Shown here one piece after another: positions 32,199-41,519 of a stretch of 64,000 nucleotides of DNA (within the stretch, counting starts at the first letter, position 1; every line of letters begins with the position of its first letter). This DNA comes from Bacillota bacterium (GTDB lineage: Bacteria; Actinomycetota; Aquicultoria; Aquicultorales; Aquicultoraceae): assembly GCA_023511485.1 (NCBI GenBank), contig JAIMBH010000009.1, positions 1-64,000 on the forward strand, given 5' to 3'. The notes beneath the pieces are model-generated. The model was not told the DNA's origin and did not search any database. It saw only the letters and a list, made by a program, of their open reading frames with translations. The position numbers were made by a program, and so were the translations under genes.

Positions 32199-33325
32199 GA
32201 ATGATTCGGTCAATTATGCGAAAAGAGTTCTTACATATCCTGCGCGACCCGAGGACGCTTGGTATTACCCTTTTCTTGCCACTGTTTCAGTTACTTATGT
32301 TCGGCTATGCATTAAGCCTCGATGTTAACCATATTCGCACTGCTATTTATGATAATGATAGAACTGCAAGCAGCCGTAAGCTGGTCGAAAGTTTCTCAAG
32401 TTCGGGTTACTTCGATATAGTTGACAGACCAAATAAAGCTGATTTTACCCAGCGCCTGGATTCAGGCAGAGTCAAAGTCGCCATAATCATCCCTCGAGGG
32501 TTTGAGAGCAAGTTAAAATCGGATGAGGATACAAAAATCCAGGTGTTGGTTGATGGTTCAGACCCTAATTTCGCGCGGGTCGGTGTGGGTTATTCGTCGA
32601 TGATTATTAGCCGGTTCTCCCAAAACGCTACGGCCGAGTCGCTTTACAAAAAAGGTATTGAAATCCGACAGGGAATACCCCCAATAGACGCTAAAGCGAG
32701 AGTCTGGTACAATCCGGAACTCCGAAGCGTAAATTATATTGTGCCTGGCCTAATGGCGCTTATTATGATGACGGTTACCACGATAAACATCTCAGTTGCT
32801 CTGGTGCGGGAAAAGGAGAGGGGCACGTTGGAGAACCTTGTTGTTTCGCCTATCAAAAGCTGGGAACTCATTATCGGGAAGATAATACCCTATGTCATCA
32901 TTGCCTTCTTTGAGGCTGCTCTTATAACCGGAGTGGGAACCCTTTGGTTCAATGTACCCATGCAGGGAAGTCTTACGCTGCTTTTCCTAAGTCTCATAGT
33001 GTACGTTGCGGGAACTCTTGCTATGGGACTTGTAATTTCTGCGGTCACAGAATCGCAGCAGGTTGCAAGTTTTGCATCGTTTCTGACTACGTTCCTGCCA
33101 GCGTTTTTACTCTCAGGATTTGTATTTCCAATAAAGAGCATGCCGCTGGTTTTACAGTTAATAACTTATCTTGTGCCAGCCAGATATTTCTTGGTTGTTA
33201 TAAGAGGTATTTTCCTGAAGGGCACCTCTGTTAGTACTCTATGGCCTAATTTACTGGCGCTTGTAGCATTTGCCGTGCTTATGATCACCATCGCTTCGCT
33301 TCGCTTGAGGAGGGTGCTGGCATGA
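32195..33325 (+). CDS. ABC-2 type permease, first
   Basis: A 376-residue permease of the ABC-2 (YbhS/YbhR) group. An N-terminal span (~20-42) is followed by a large external domain (~45-170) and five C-terminal spans (~175-375). VPGLMALIMMTVTTINISVA and the intracellular coupling segment EKERGTLENLVVSPIKSWEL are characteristic, followed by LPAFLLSGFVFPIKSMP. The GTG start overlaps the ATPase stop, and the stop overlaps the next permease start by ATGA, so the genes are translationally coupled. Confidence 0.95.
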   Translation: MRMIRSIMRKEFLHILRDPRTLGITLFLPLFQLLMFGYALSLDVNHIRTAIYDNDRTASSRKLVESFSSSGYFDIVDRPNKADFTQRLDSGRVKVAIIIPRGFESKLKSDEDTKIQVLVDGSDPNFARVGVGYSSMIISRFSQNATAESLYKKGIEIRQGIPPIDAKARVWYNPELRSVNYIVPGLMALIMMTVTTINISVALVREKERGTLENLVVSPIKSWELIIGKIIPYVIIAFFEAALITGVGTLWFNVPMQGSLTLLFLSLIVYVAGTLAMGLVISAVTESQQVASFASFLTTFLPAFLLSGFVFPIKSMPLVLQLITYLVPARYFLVVIRGIFLKGTSVSTLWPNLLALVAFAVLMITIASLRLRRVLA

Positions 33326-34452
33326 TGCGCATCCTTATGCTTGCACGGAAAGAGATATTGCAGCTTTTGCGGGATAAGAGATTATTACCATTGGCTTTTA
33401 TCGCACCGCTTTTGCAGCTAATCCTCTTTGGTTACGTTGTCCAAACAGAAGTAAAAGATATTGGCATGGTGGTTGCCGATTACGACCGCACGGCTGAGAG
33501 CAGGGTTATGGCTGAGAAATTTGCCAATGCTGGATATTTTGAGATAGTAAAGCATGTTAATAGCGAAGCCGATATACCTACATATTTGCGATCTGATAAA
33601 GCCACACTTGGTCTTATTATCCCAAAGGGCTTTGAACATGCTATAAAGAATGGGCGCACGGCTGAGCTAATGCTTGTGCTTGATGGCTCCGATGCAAACA
33701 CCGGTGTACAGGCGCAGCAATACGCAATGCGTATAATCGCGGCGCGGTCGCAGGAATTGATGAACAGCAGACTTAACACGATAAATGCACTGAGCGCTAG
33801 GATAGTAAACGTAAGCTCTAGGGTTAGGGTTTGGTATAACCCTGATTTAAAAAGCGTAAACTATATGGTACCTGGTTTAATCGGGATGATTCTTACCATC
33901 ATCACGACAATCCTGACTTCGGTGGCGATTGTAAAAGAACGGGAGCGAGGCACTCTCGAGCAGTTGGTTGTAACTCCCATAAAACGCTGGGAGCTGATAT
34001 TGGGCAAGATTCTGCCTTATGTAATAATCTCCTTTATCGAGGTGGCATTGGTAGTCTCCCTTGGCGTTGTTTGGTTCGGAGTTCCTTTTAGGGGAAATGT
34101 CCTCTTGCTTCTTGCGCTCTGCGTTGCCTTCTTGTTTACAACAGTTGGTCAGGGGCTCTTGGTCTCAACGGTATCGCGCACCCAACACCAGGCGCAAATG
34201 ACGGCTTGGTTTTTTATGATGCCGGCAATTATGTTCTCTGGTTTTATCTTTCCTATCGAAAATATGCCGAAGGCAATACAGCTAGTGACTTATCTGGTGC
34301 CGCTGCGATACTTCTTAGTTATTGTAAGGGGGATATTCCTTAAGGGCGTTGGAATGGAAGAATTATGGGATCAGGCGCTGATACTAATGCTTCTTGGGAT
34401 TTTAATTTTTAGCATAAGCGTTTTTAGATTCCAGAAGAGGTTTACAGATTAG
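33322..34452 (+). CDS. ABC-2 type permease, second
   Basis: A 376-residue paralogue of the first permease, with exactly the same length and layout: N-terminal span ~20-42, external domain to ~170, then five spans. Shared motifs are VPGLIGMILTIITTILTSVA, ERERGTLEQLVVTPIKRWEL and MFSGFIFPIENMPKAIQLVT. The two permeases likely form the heterodimeric channel. Start ATGA overlap with the upstream gene. It is followed after 93 bp by the second ATPase. Confidence 0.95.
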   Translation: MMRILMLARKEILQLLRDKRLLPLAFIAPLLQLILFGYVVQTEVKDIGMVVADYDRTAESRVMAEKFANAGYFEIVKHVNSEADIPTYLRSDKATLGLIIPKGFEHAIKNGRTAELMLVLDGSDANTGVQAQQYAMRIIAARSQELMNSRLNTINALSARIVNVSSRVRVWYNPDLKSVNYMVPGLIGMILTIITTILTSVAIVKERERGTLEQLVVTPIKRWELILGKILPYVIISFIEVALVVSLGVVWFGVPFRGNVLLLLALCVAFLFTTVGQGLLVSTVSRTQHQAQMTAWFFMMPAIMFSGFIFPIENMPKAIQLVTYLVPLRYFLVIVRGIFLKGVGMEELWDQALILMLLGILIFSISVFRFQKRFTD

Positions 34453-34545
34453 CTTACAGGTTAGAGATTAGAGCCTCGGACAGGTCCGGAAGGGCCAGTG
34501 TGCCTAAGCGATAAAGTTAAAAACTAAATAGAACGGTGAAAGTAG

Positions 34546-35502
34546 TTGGATAAAGCAAACAATAGTTATGAAAAATCGATAATTGTTGATGGGCTTACCA
34601 AGAAATTTGGTGATTTTATAGCGGTGAATGACGTCTCTTTTGATGTCCGGCGCGGTGAGATATTCGGCTTTTTAGGCCCAAACGGCTCAGGAAAATCAAC
34701 GACAATCCGTATGCTTTGTGGCATTCTTGAGCCAAGTGGAGGCAGGGCAAGTATCCTGGGTATAGACGTCAAGAAAAACCCAGAGGAAATCAAGCAGCAC
34801 ATCGGTTATATGTCGCAAAAGTTCAGTCTCTATGAAGACCTTACTGTTGATGAGAACCTCGACTTTTATGGCGGCATCTATGGTCTTAAAAACAGGCGCT
34901 TAGCTGAGCGCAAGGATTTCGTGTTTGAGATGGCTGGGTTAAAGGGTAGAGAGCATGAACTTGCCGCAAATCTTTCTACTGGGTGGAAACAGAGATTGGC
35001 TTTGGGATGCGCTATTATACATGAGCCCGAAATGGTCTTTCTTGATGAGCCGACTGGCGGAGTTGATCCGGTTTCAAGGAGGAACTTTTGGGAGATGCTG
35101 TATCATATGGCCGAATCCGGAACGACGCTTTTTGTGACGACGCACTATATGGACGAGGCTGAGCACTGCCATAGGATAGGGTTTATATATCAGGGCAGAA
35201 TGATCGCGTTAGGCACGCCGGATGAGCTAAAGAAGCAGCACATGCAGGGCAGCATTATCGAGGTTGCTGTCGATACATCCCAGGATGCCCTCAAGGCTAT
35301 ATCCTCAGCTCCTGGTGTCGAGGATGCATACTTCTACGGAGCCACCATCCACGCTAAAGTGGACTCCGCAGAAAAGGGCATACCGTTGGTCGAGAAGTAT
35401 CTGAAAGGGTTAGGGTATAAGGGATTTTTGGTGCATGAAGTGCAACCCAGCCTGGAGGATGTTTTTGTAAACCTACTGGAAACTAGAAAAACCGGAGGCT
35501 AG
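34546..35502 (+). CDS. ABC transporter ATPase, second
   Basis: A 318-residue ATPase, partner of the first. Walker A FLGPNGSGKSTTIRMLCG, Q-loop YMSQKFS, Walker B MVFLDEPTGGVDP and normal H-loop FVTTHYMDEAEH. The signature is NLSTGWKQRLALG, with Thr replacing the usual second Gly (LSGG), so this one has a weak signature and a good H-loop, and the other has the reverse: the hallmark of an asymmetric ABC dimer with a single consensus site. A TTG start after GGTGA. The operon terminator overlaps its stop. Confidence 0.95.
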   Translation: MDKANNSYEKSIIVDGLTKKFGDFIAVNDVSFDVRRGEIFGFLGPNGSGKSTTIRMLCGILEPSGGRASILGIDVKKNPEEIKQHIGYMSQKFSLYEDLTVDENLDFYGGIYGLKNRRLAERKDFVFEMAGLKGREHELAANLSTGWKQRLALGCAIIHEPEMVFLDEPTGGVDPVSRRNFWEMLYHMAESGTTLFVTTHYMDEAEHCHRIGFIYQGRMIALGTPDELKKQHMQGSIIEVAVDTSQDALKAISSAPGVEDAYFYGATIHAKVDSAEKGIPLVEKYLKGLGYKGFLVHEVQPSLEDVFVNLLETRKTGG

Positions 35503-35547
35503 ATTTGTGGACTAGTGCCTTAATTTAAAATCACACCTCCGGTTTTT
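35487..35547 (+). terminator. Terminator of the TetR-ABC operon
   Basis: 12-bp stem AAAAACCGGAGG / CCTCCGGTTTTT with a 37-nt loop; the left arm overlaps the end of the coding sequence. Confidence 0.7.
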
Positions 35548-35565
35548 AATCTTAAGTGACTGTTT

Positions 35566-36000
35566 TTAAGCGTACGGGTAAAGGTGTCTCTTAAAATCAT
35601 TTAATTGGTTGAGTAGCTTAACATGTTTCCTCTCGTCCTCTAAAAGGTAGGATAAGAGGTGGCGAATCACAAAATGCCGGCTGTTCTCGAGTTCCTTCTC
35701 GGCAAGCATTACGGAATTTTTCTCCAGCTTAAGATGGTTGTCCAATAGCTCGGAGATGGCCCCAAGCTCTTCAGGGCTTAATAAAATTGTGCCATTGAGC
35801 GCATCTTCTATAACATTTAGGATCTCTTTGTGCTTATGAGAATCGGCTTTGATAATGCCGGCTACTGTTTTTACAAGCGCATTGCTGCTTGACCCTATTA
35901 TCTTATCACAACTTTCAATAGTTACATCCTCCAAATCTTTCCATTTCTTTATGTCTTCTTCAAAATCCGATCCTTTCTCAACCATGTCACGAATAGCCAT
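35566..36000 (-). CDS. Ferritin-like helical-bundle protein, 144 aa
   Basis: A 144-residue all-helical protein with His/Glu clusters that resemble a ferritin-like di-metal bundle: KADSHKHKEILNVIEDAL, HLKLEKNSVMLAEKELENSR and LLEDERKHVKLLNQL. The paired ExxH pattern is partial, so metal binding is plausible but not certain. AGGAGG precedes the ATG. It is monocistronic, converging with the ABC operon. Alternative reading: a hemerythrin-like or stress coiled-coil protein. Confidence 0.65.
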   Translation of the reverse strand: MAIRDMVEKGSDFEEDIKKWKDLEDVTIESCDKIIGSSSNALVKTVAGIIKADSHKHKEILNVIEDALNGTILLSPEELGAISELLDNHLKLEKNSVMLAEKELENSRHFVIRHLLSYLLEDERKHVKLLNQLNDFKRHLYPYA

Positions 36001-36145
36001 TTCAATACCTCCTTATTGTTGTCTTTAAATTACCCGGCACAAGCTAAGCTACTATACGCTTTATATACCTAAAACTTTACATTTTTATGCTTTGTTTTAA
36101 ACTCAAATGCAGATAAATTATTTGTAGCATGGGCATGGGGTACAA

Positions 36146-36784
36146 ATGGTTGAGCAGGCTAATAAGACAGCTGAGATAATAAATCGCCTGAGGAAAGAAT
36201 ATCCGGATGCAAAGATAGCTCTTGTCTATTCAAACCCCGTTGAGCTTCTTATTGCGGTGATTCTTTCGGCTCAGTGCACGGATAAAAAGGTAAATGAGGT
36301 CACAAGAGAACTGTTCAAAAAGTATAGAAGCGTCTATGACTTTGCAGATGCTTCGCTTGAAGAACTTGAAGCAGATATAAGGCCTACCGGCTTTTATAGA
36401 AATAAAGCTAGAAATATTAAAAGTGTGGCTAATATACTGATAAGGGATTTTGGCGGGGAGGTTCCAAAGAGCATGCAGGAGTTAACGCGTTTCCCTGGAG
36501 TCGCGCGGAAGACCGCTAATGTCGTGCTGGGAAACGCGTTTGGCATAGTCGAAGGCATAGCGGTTGATACACATGTCAAGCGTCTTTCAAGACGGCTTGG
36601 GCTAAGTAAAAACAACGATCCTGAAAAGATCGAGCGTGACCTGATGGATAGTGTACCGAGAGAAGAGTGGTTTAATTTTACCTATTTGTTGATTGAGCAT
36701 GGACGGGCTGTATGCGATGCCAAAAGGCCCCGGTGTGATAGCTGTATTTTAAACGATATCTGCCCCTCTGCACTTAAGCTCTAA
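36146..36784 (+). CDS. nth: Endonuclease III (DNA glycosylase/AP lyase)
   Basis: Removes oxidised pyrimidines and nicks AP sites. The 212-residue protein has the usual length. HhH-GPD motif TRFPGVARKTANVVLG carries the catalytic Lys, and the catalytic Asp is in GIAVDTHVKRLSRRLG. The C-terminal iron-sulfur loop has four Cys with the C-x6-C-x2-C-x5-C spacing (CDAKRPRCDSCILNDIC). Its neighbours are not repair genes; a UdgX-like glycosylase is 5 kb away. Confidence 0.96.
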   Translation: MVEQANKTAEIINRLRKEYPDAKIALVYSNPVELLIAVILSAQCTDKKVNEVTRELFKKYRSVYDFADASLEELEADIRPTGFYRNKARNIKSVANILIRDFGGEVPKSMQELTRFPGVARKTANVVLGNAFGIVEGIAVDTHVKRLSRRLGLSKNNDPEKIERDLMDSVPREEWFNFTYLLIEHGRAVCDAKRPRCDSCILNDICPSALKL

Positions 36785-36857
36785 GCCTGCAGGAATTTAA
36801 TGGCTCTTGGTGATTTTGATTTAAGTCAAAGGATTTATCAGCGAACTTTTCTATACT

Positions 36858-36873
36858 AAGATATAGATATCTT
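36858..36873. promoter_or_regulatory. NsrR-like palindrome upstream of the ygbA-like gene
   Basis: AAGATAT-AG-ATATCTT, 18 bp before the gene's GTG. The AAGAT...ATCTT half-sites look like NsrR operator halves known from enteric bacteria, where ygbA is an NsrR target. The match is only partial, so assignment is tentative. Confidence 0.4.
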
Positions 36874-36890
36874 TTTTGGGTGGTGCTAAG

Positions 36891-37250
36891 GTGCCTGTAT
36901 TTGAACCCAGGGTTCGGCATGATATCGGTATTTTGGCAAAGTTTGTTGAAATATATTGCCGCAAGAACCATAGCAAAGAGGACAAAATACCTTTCTACTA
37001 TAAAGGCAGGGGAAGCGAAGAGCTGGATTTACCCAAGATGTTGCTTTGTGAGCGCTGCTTTAAGCTTCTCAACCATGGGATAGCCAAGCGGGCTATGTGC
37101 CCGATGGATCCCAAGCCCATGTGTAAGAAGTGCCCCAACCAGTGCTATCATCCGTTCTATAAAGAACAGATCAGGGAAGTAATGAAGTTCTCAGGAATTT
37201 ACCTTGTAAAAAGAGGGCGCCTGGACATGCTGTATCACTACTTGGCATAA
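36891..37250 (+). CDS. YgbA-type (nitrous oxide-stimulated promoter) family protein
   Basis: A ~119-residue cysteine-rich protein of the YgbA_NO family, whose E. coli member is induced by nitric oxide through NsrR and is needed for growth recovery after nitrosative stress. Motifs: LPKMLLCERCFKLLNHGIAK, CPMDPKPMCKKCPNQCYHPF and IREVMKFSGIYLVKRGR. At least seven Cys are present, which could bind metal or Fe-S. The start is GTG at 36891 or TTG at 36876; neither has a strong ribosome binding site. A nitroreductase gene follows 62 bp later. Confidence 0.85.
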   Translation: MPVFEPRVRHDIGILAKFVEIYCRKNHSKEDKIPFYYKGRGSEELDLPKMLLCERCFKLLNHGIAKRAMCPMDPKPMCKKCPNQCYHPFYKEQIREVMKFSGIYLVKRGRLDMLYHYLA

Positions 37251-37312
37251 AGTGCAGGTAAGCGATAAGAGAACGGTCTTGATGTGCCGACTATTCTAAA
37301 CTGGAGGATGCG

Positions 37313-37822
37313 GTGGAACTACTTGATACTATAAAGACCAGAAGAAGCATTAGAAAATATTCCGGCAAGCCGGTAAGTGATGAGGATATCGACAAAATAC
37401 TCGAAGCTGGGCGGTGGGCTCCATCTGGTCTTAATAACCAACCCTGGCGGTTTGCAGTTATCAGGCGAAATGAAACAAAGGAGGAGGTAGCTAATGCTAC
37501 TGAATATAGGTCTACTGTTCTAGGGGCCAATGTTTTAATCGCAGTGTTTCTGGACAACTCAGTTTCATATAACCGCATAAAAGATATTCAGGCGATGGGA
37601 GCCTGCATACAAAATATGCTTCTTGAAGCGCACTCTCTAGGTTTGGGTGCATGCTGGCTAGGACAGATACTTGCAAATAGAGAACAGGTGGAAAGATTGG
37701 TAGGTGCTCCAGATAGTTTTGAGCTTATGGCTGTTATTGCCATAGGTCATCCAGCATCAACATCTCAAAAGGGTAGAAGGAACCGCCTAGATGAGTTGGT
37801 TTTTTTAAGAGAAGAGATTTAG
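37313..37822 (+). CDS. Nitroreductase-family FMN protein
   Basis: A 169-residue nitroreductase fold. The FMN-binding N-terminus ELLDTIKTRRSIRKYSGKPV is followed by EAGRWAPSGLNNQPWRFAVI. The middle reads GACIQNMLLEAHSLGLGACW. These short forms reduce quinones or nitro compounds, or act as flavin-dependent dehalogenases; the substrate is open. CTGGAGG precedes the GTG. It overlaps the convergent sugar dehydrogenase gene by 4 bp. Confidence 0.9.
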   Translation: MELLDTIKTRRSIRKYSGKPVSDEDIDKILEAGRWAPSGLNNQPWRFAVIRRNETKEEVANATEYRSTVLGANVLIAVFLDNSVSYNRIKDIQAMGACIQNMLLEAHSLGLGACWLGQILANREQVERLVGAPDSFELMAVIAIGHPASTSQKGRRNRLDELVFLREEI

Positions 37823-38970
37823 AAGTTGTCTTTGATCTGATTCAGCTTCCTGATGATATTACTCTCGATGACATATATATCGCCGTCCGGGGATTGGGCA
37901 ATGCCTATAATAGATGAGCCTGCCTGGTATATGACCTTATCTTGCCGCACCTGATCGCGAACTGTGCTGGTTAGTTCGATAGCATGAAGATTATCTGTGT
38001 TATATGTGCCAAAGATAAACCAATCTTTGAGTTTCGGAAATATATTGCCGGTATAGAATATAGCCTGTGTAGGTGCAATCGGCCGTCTGTAGACGATAAG
38101 GGGATTAATAAATCGCTTATCATTGCTCTTCCCAAGCACAATTGGCCAACCGTAATTACCGCCTTTTACAATCCTGTTTATTTCATCGTCTCTGGTCGGA
38201 CCGTTCTCTGTGATATATAAGGCCTTTGTTTTCGGGTCAAAGGCCATGCCAAATACATTTCGGTGGCCGTATGAGTAGACAGGCGAGTTTTTGAATGGGT
38301 TGTCATCTGGGATTTTGCCGTCTGGTCTTACCCGTAAAATCTTTCCTGCGGTCGAGCTTATATCTTGGGCTAAACTACGGTTTCCTGTCTCTCCAGTCGA
38401 TATGTAAAGGTTACCGTCAGGTCCAAAAGCTAGTATACCGCCGTTGTGAATTCTTCCGCCGGGGATGTTATCAACAATAACTTCTGGTTCTGGTGCCGCA
38501 GTATTGCTTTCGTTTTCTTTAAACCTAACTACCCTGTTAGTTAAGCGTCCATTTTTAACATAGGTGTGATAAATATAGACGTAAGGTTGAGCTTGAAAGT
38601 TAGGATGTAGAGCTATCCCTAAGAGACCTGTCTCATTATAGCCGCTTAGCTGTGGAACGTTTACTGTTGCAAAGGGCTTTCTTAGCAAACGGTGGTTGGC
38701 GAAGACCCTAATGCGGCCGATACGTTCGGTTATAAATATTCGCCGGTCGGGGGTAAAAGCCATAGCTATCGGTTGGTTAAGCCCGGTTATAGTTTGCGGG
38801 AAGGCTGGCTTCCTGGCTCTCTCTTTGCCACCCTGAGTTGTTACGGTAGATTTGGCGGTGGTCGTAGTTATTGGGCTGGTTTGCCCTGCGCAGCCGGCAA
38901 AAAGATACAAGCAAGCAGCAATTACCGCCATAATGGATAATGCTGAGGCCCAACTCCATCTCTTTTCCAT
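37819..38970 (-). CDS. PQQ-dependent sugar dehydrogenase-like lipoprotein
   Basis: A 383-residue six-bladed beta-propeller of the GdhB/Asd/YliI family, which oxidise sugars with PQQ. Residues ~5-27 are a lipoprotein signal ending LFAGC. Family motifs: NQPIAMAFTPDRRIFITERI, GLLGIALHPNFQ, RIHNGGILAFGPDGNLYIST and YGHRNVFGMAFDPKTKALYI, followed by NEINRI-like DEINRIVKGGNYGWP. The start ATG at 38968-38970 follows GGAG; a longer frame from 39027 is rejected. No PQQ synthesis genes are in the window, so the cofactor may be imported or absent. Confidence 0.88.
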   Translation of the reverse strand: MEKRWSWASALSIMAVIAACLYLFAGCAGQTSPITTTTAKSTVTTQGGKERARKPAFPQTITGLNQPIAMAFTPDRRIFITERIGRIRVFANHRLLRKPFATVNVPQLSGYNETGLLGIALHPNFQAQPYVYIYHTYVKNGRLTNRVVRFKENESNTAAPEPEVIVDNIPGGRIHNGGILAFGPDGNLYISTGETGNRSLAQDISSTAGKILRVRPDGKIPDDNPFKNSPVYSYGHRNVFGMAFDPKTKALYITENGPTRDDEINRIVKGGNYGWPIVLGKSNDKRFINPLIVYRRPIAPTQAIFYTGNIFPKLKDWFIFGTYNTDNLHAIELTSTVRDQVRQDKVIYQAGSSIIGIAQSPDGDIYVIESNIIRKLNQIKDNF

Positions 38971-39010
38971 ATTGGGATTATCTCCAATTTTTTGAGGCCT
39001 AATCAGCCTT

Positions 39011-40330
39011 TTATTCTGCGCTCTCAAGCAAGTTCCGGCGAATAAAGAGCATTATTGAGGTCAGCATAAGAATAACCGCACCGATAGCAACGGCAGTGGG
39101 GCTACCTAACAGATTTGCGATCGATCCGATGAAGAAGCTTCCAATGGGAGCAAGCCCTATAAAACACCAGACAAAAAGGCTCATTATTCGACCTCTGAAC
39201 TCGGTTGGTACGGCAGCCTGGAGCGAAGTGTTGGTCGCCGATACCGATATAAGAAATGATATCCCTATCCCAGCTTGTGCGATAATGGATACGATAAATT
39301 CTCTTGATAGGGCAAAGATAAATAAAAATATGCTGTAGCTAAGGATACTGAATTTGATAAGTGTTTTCCGCTGCACAGAATGAGAGAGCCCCGCTACAAT
39401 GAGCGCTCCTAACACGGCGCCAAAACCGCTCGCAGCCATAAGATAACCAAGACCTCCGGGCCCGACTTTGAGGATATCCCGAGCAAAGACGGGCATAAGG
39501 ACGGTATGCGACATGCCGAATATGGAAAGAATGCCAAGTGATATAAGGAGCATGGCTATAGAGATGTCTCTGCGTGCGTAATTTATGCCGCTGATTAGGT
39601 TTTGCCAGATATTTCCGCTGACTTTAGCTGTTTTCACCGGACGCGGTTTAATTAACACAAGAGCGACGATTACCGCTAAGAAACTTAGCGCATTTATATA
39701 GAAAGATGGCGCTACGCCCAGCCTGGCAATTATAATGCCCGCAACGGCAGGGCCTACTAACCTTGCTGCATTAAACTGGGCTGAGTTAAGTGCGACGGCA
39801 TTCATCAGGTCTTTTCTTGGTACTAGCTCGGGGATTAGTGCCTGCCAGGCGGGAAAGTTAAAGCTGCTTGCAATTCCAGCGGCAAGGGATATGGCAAGTA
39901 TTATCAGGATGTTCGCAACTCTTAATGAAACTAATAATCCGAGGACAAACGCCAGAACCATTAGAATTATCTGACTTATTATTAAAAGCGATCTTCTTTC
40001 ATACCTATCAGCAATAACTCCACCAACGAGTGCCAGGAAGAACGTGGGGAGGCTTGAAGTAAAATTAACCAACCCAAGGCTAAACTCCGAATTTGTGACC
40101 TGGAAAACAAACCAGCCAAGGGCAACCGACTGAATCCACGTCCCTATATTAGAGAGGAAAGCTCCCGACCACAGGTAACGATATTCAGGGTAACGAAGAG
40201 AAATAAAAAGCCGCCCCCGCCTTGTTGTTGTTTCTATGATTGCCGTTTCGGGAGAGGTCGTCTCAGCTTCTATTATCTCCGTCTGCAGTAATTTACTATC
40301 GCTATTGGCTTGGTTGTTATTAGCGGTCAT
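39011..40330 (-). CDS. MFS exporter (EntS/MFS_3 type)
   Basis: A 439-residue transporter with 12 predicted spans. After a polar N-terminal ~38 residues come FISLRYPEYRYLWSGAFLSN, GTWIQSVALGWFVFQVTNSE, DRYERRSLLIISQ and VPRKDLMNAVALNSAQFNAA, followed by RLVGPAVAG, all typical of the EntS-like group that exports siderophores or drugs. The substrate is unknown. No clear ribosome binding site is visible before the ATG. It lies 40 bp upstream of the sugar dehydrogenase on the same strand. Confidence 0.92.
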   Translation of the reverse strand: MTANNNQANSDSKLLQTEIIEAETTSPETAIIETTTRRGRLFISLRYPEYRYLWSGAFLSNIGTWIQSVALGWFVFQVTNSEFSLGLVNFTSSLPTFFLALVGGVIADRYERRSLLIISQIILMVLAFVLGLLVSLRVANILIILAISLAAGIASSFNFPAWQALIPELVPRKDLMNAVALNSAQFNAARLVGPAVAGIIIARLGVAPSFYINALSFLAVIVALVLIKPRPVKTAKVSGNIWQNLISGINYARRDISIAMLLISLGILSIFGMSHTVLMPVFARDILKVGPGGLGYLMAASGFGAVLGALIVAGLSHSVQRKTLIKFSILSYSIFLFIFALSREFIVSIIAQAGIGISFLISVSATNTSLQAAVPTEFRGRIMSLFVWCFIGLAPIGSFFIGSIANLLGSPTAVAIGAVILMLTSIMLFIRRNLLESAE

Positions 40331-40865
40331 CTATCATCAATATTCTATTTACCCACTAACGTATTGCTAAGTCAACCTAGCCCAATATCCCAAGAATTTT
40401 AAAGTTGTATTATAATAGCGTATTATGATTACAGCTATGGATTATAAGCCCATATAGGTCTGGCAAAAAAAATCGAAGCAATTAGTAAATTCGGAGGATT
40501 CAAGTTTAGAGCTTGCTTATCCTCGCTGCAGATGAGCTGAAATTTAATGCCTGCCCGGTCTAATGCTCTTACCAGTTGAAGAAGGTAATTAATGCCGTAA
40601 TATTGTTGCTGCAGATGGGGGATGTATAAATGCAGTTAGGTCATTTGAAACGCCTTTTTGATATCTATACTATTGTACCCCTAGCGGTAATTATATAAAC
40701 AAAATGATGACATAAGTTTATATAAGCACTTCAGTGGTAAACATAAATAGCAGGTCATGAAAAAGCATATTAGCAATTGGTAAATCTGCAAATTATAAAT
40801 GCTTATACTTAAAGCTCAAGGATAAATAAATAGCTTAAAGATATTAGTCTGCGGGAGTGTGGCTG
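40331..40865. other. 535-bp intergenic region, no supported gene
   Basis: AT-rich. It contains a perfect 10-bp inverted repeat (TTATATAAAC at 40691-40700 and GTTTATATAA at 40716-40725). A 22-codon frame from ATG at ~40631 has a GGGGGA upstream but is too short to call. Confidence 0.5.
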
Positions 40866-41507
40866 CTAAGTTAAAAGGGCTGCAATTATACCAACAAGAA
40901 ATATTCCATCAAATACTCCTGCTCCACCTATGCTAATAGCCAGGGCTCCCATATTGCGTACTTTACCCAGGTTCAGTAAGTCTGCACCCGTTAGAGTCCC
41001 GAGAACTCCCGATATAAATGCGACAGGGGCTGGATTGTCAGGGGCTAGCGTATACGCCAAAATTGCCGATATGATCGGCGGAATAAAAGCGGGCATAGCT
41101 ATGCCAACGCCAGGAACGACTCTTGCAAGGATTTTTGAAACAGCTGTAATCACAACCGTTGCGATTATTGTGGGCAGCAAAGGTGCTTTAGGTAAGAAGT
41201 ATAAGGCCAGCAAAACAGGTATCAAAGCACCGCCTACATTGATAAAAATAACCTGCTCGGCAACCCTTGGAGGATAATAAAAGAATGGGAAAGGTAGCCG
41301 GCGGTCTTCGATTACGGTGATCTTGCGGCGTGATATGGGGATGTTTATATATCCACCAACTATGATGCTTAAGAATATAAGGAATGTTTCGACTGGTGAG
41401 AGCCCTAGCTTGGTAAAAGATATTGCTATAGCGTTAAATAAAAACAAGACAAAGACAAAAAAGAGCAAAAAAGCAAGGATTACAGGTACAAATATTGCAC
41501 GCCTCAT
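40866..41507 (-). CDS. DUF1614 membrane protein
   Basis: A 213-residue membrane protein with about seven spans, for example FVPVILAFLLFFVFVLFLFN, then VETFLIFLSIIVGGYINIPI. Motifs SRRKITVIEDRRLPFPFF, FINVGGALIPVLLALYFLPK and ALAISIGGAGVFDGIFLVGI fit the DUF1614 family. The function is unknown. ATTTGGAGG precedes the ATG. It follows the UdgX-like gene by 12 bp on the same strand, so probably co-transcribed. Confidence 0.85.
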   Translation of the reverse strand: MRRAIFVPVILAFLLFFVFVLFLFNAIAISFTKLGLSPVETFLIFLSIIVGGYINIPISRRKITVIEDRRLPFPFFYYPPRVAEQVIFINVGGALIPVLLALYFLPKAPLLPTIIATVVITAVSKILARVVPGVGIAMPAFIPPIISAILAYTLAPDNPAPVAFISGVLGTLTGADLLNLGKVRNMGALAISIGGAGVFDGIFLVGIIAALLT

Positions 41508-41519
41508 TTTTCCTCCAAA

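Noticed and set aside
40631-40699. 22-codon frame with GGGGGA upstream, possible leader peptide
   Set aside because: Too short and not followed by a gene on the same strand.
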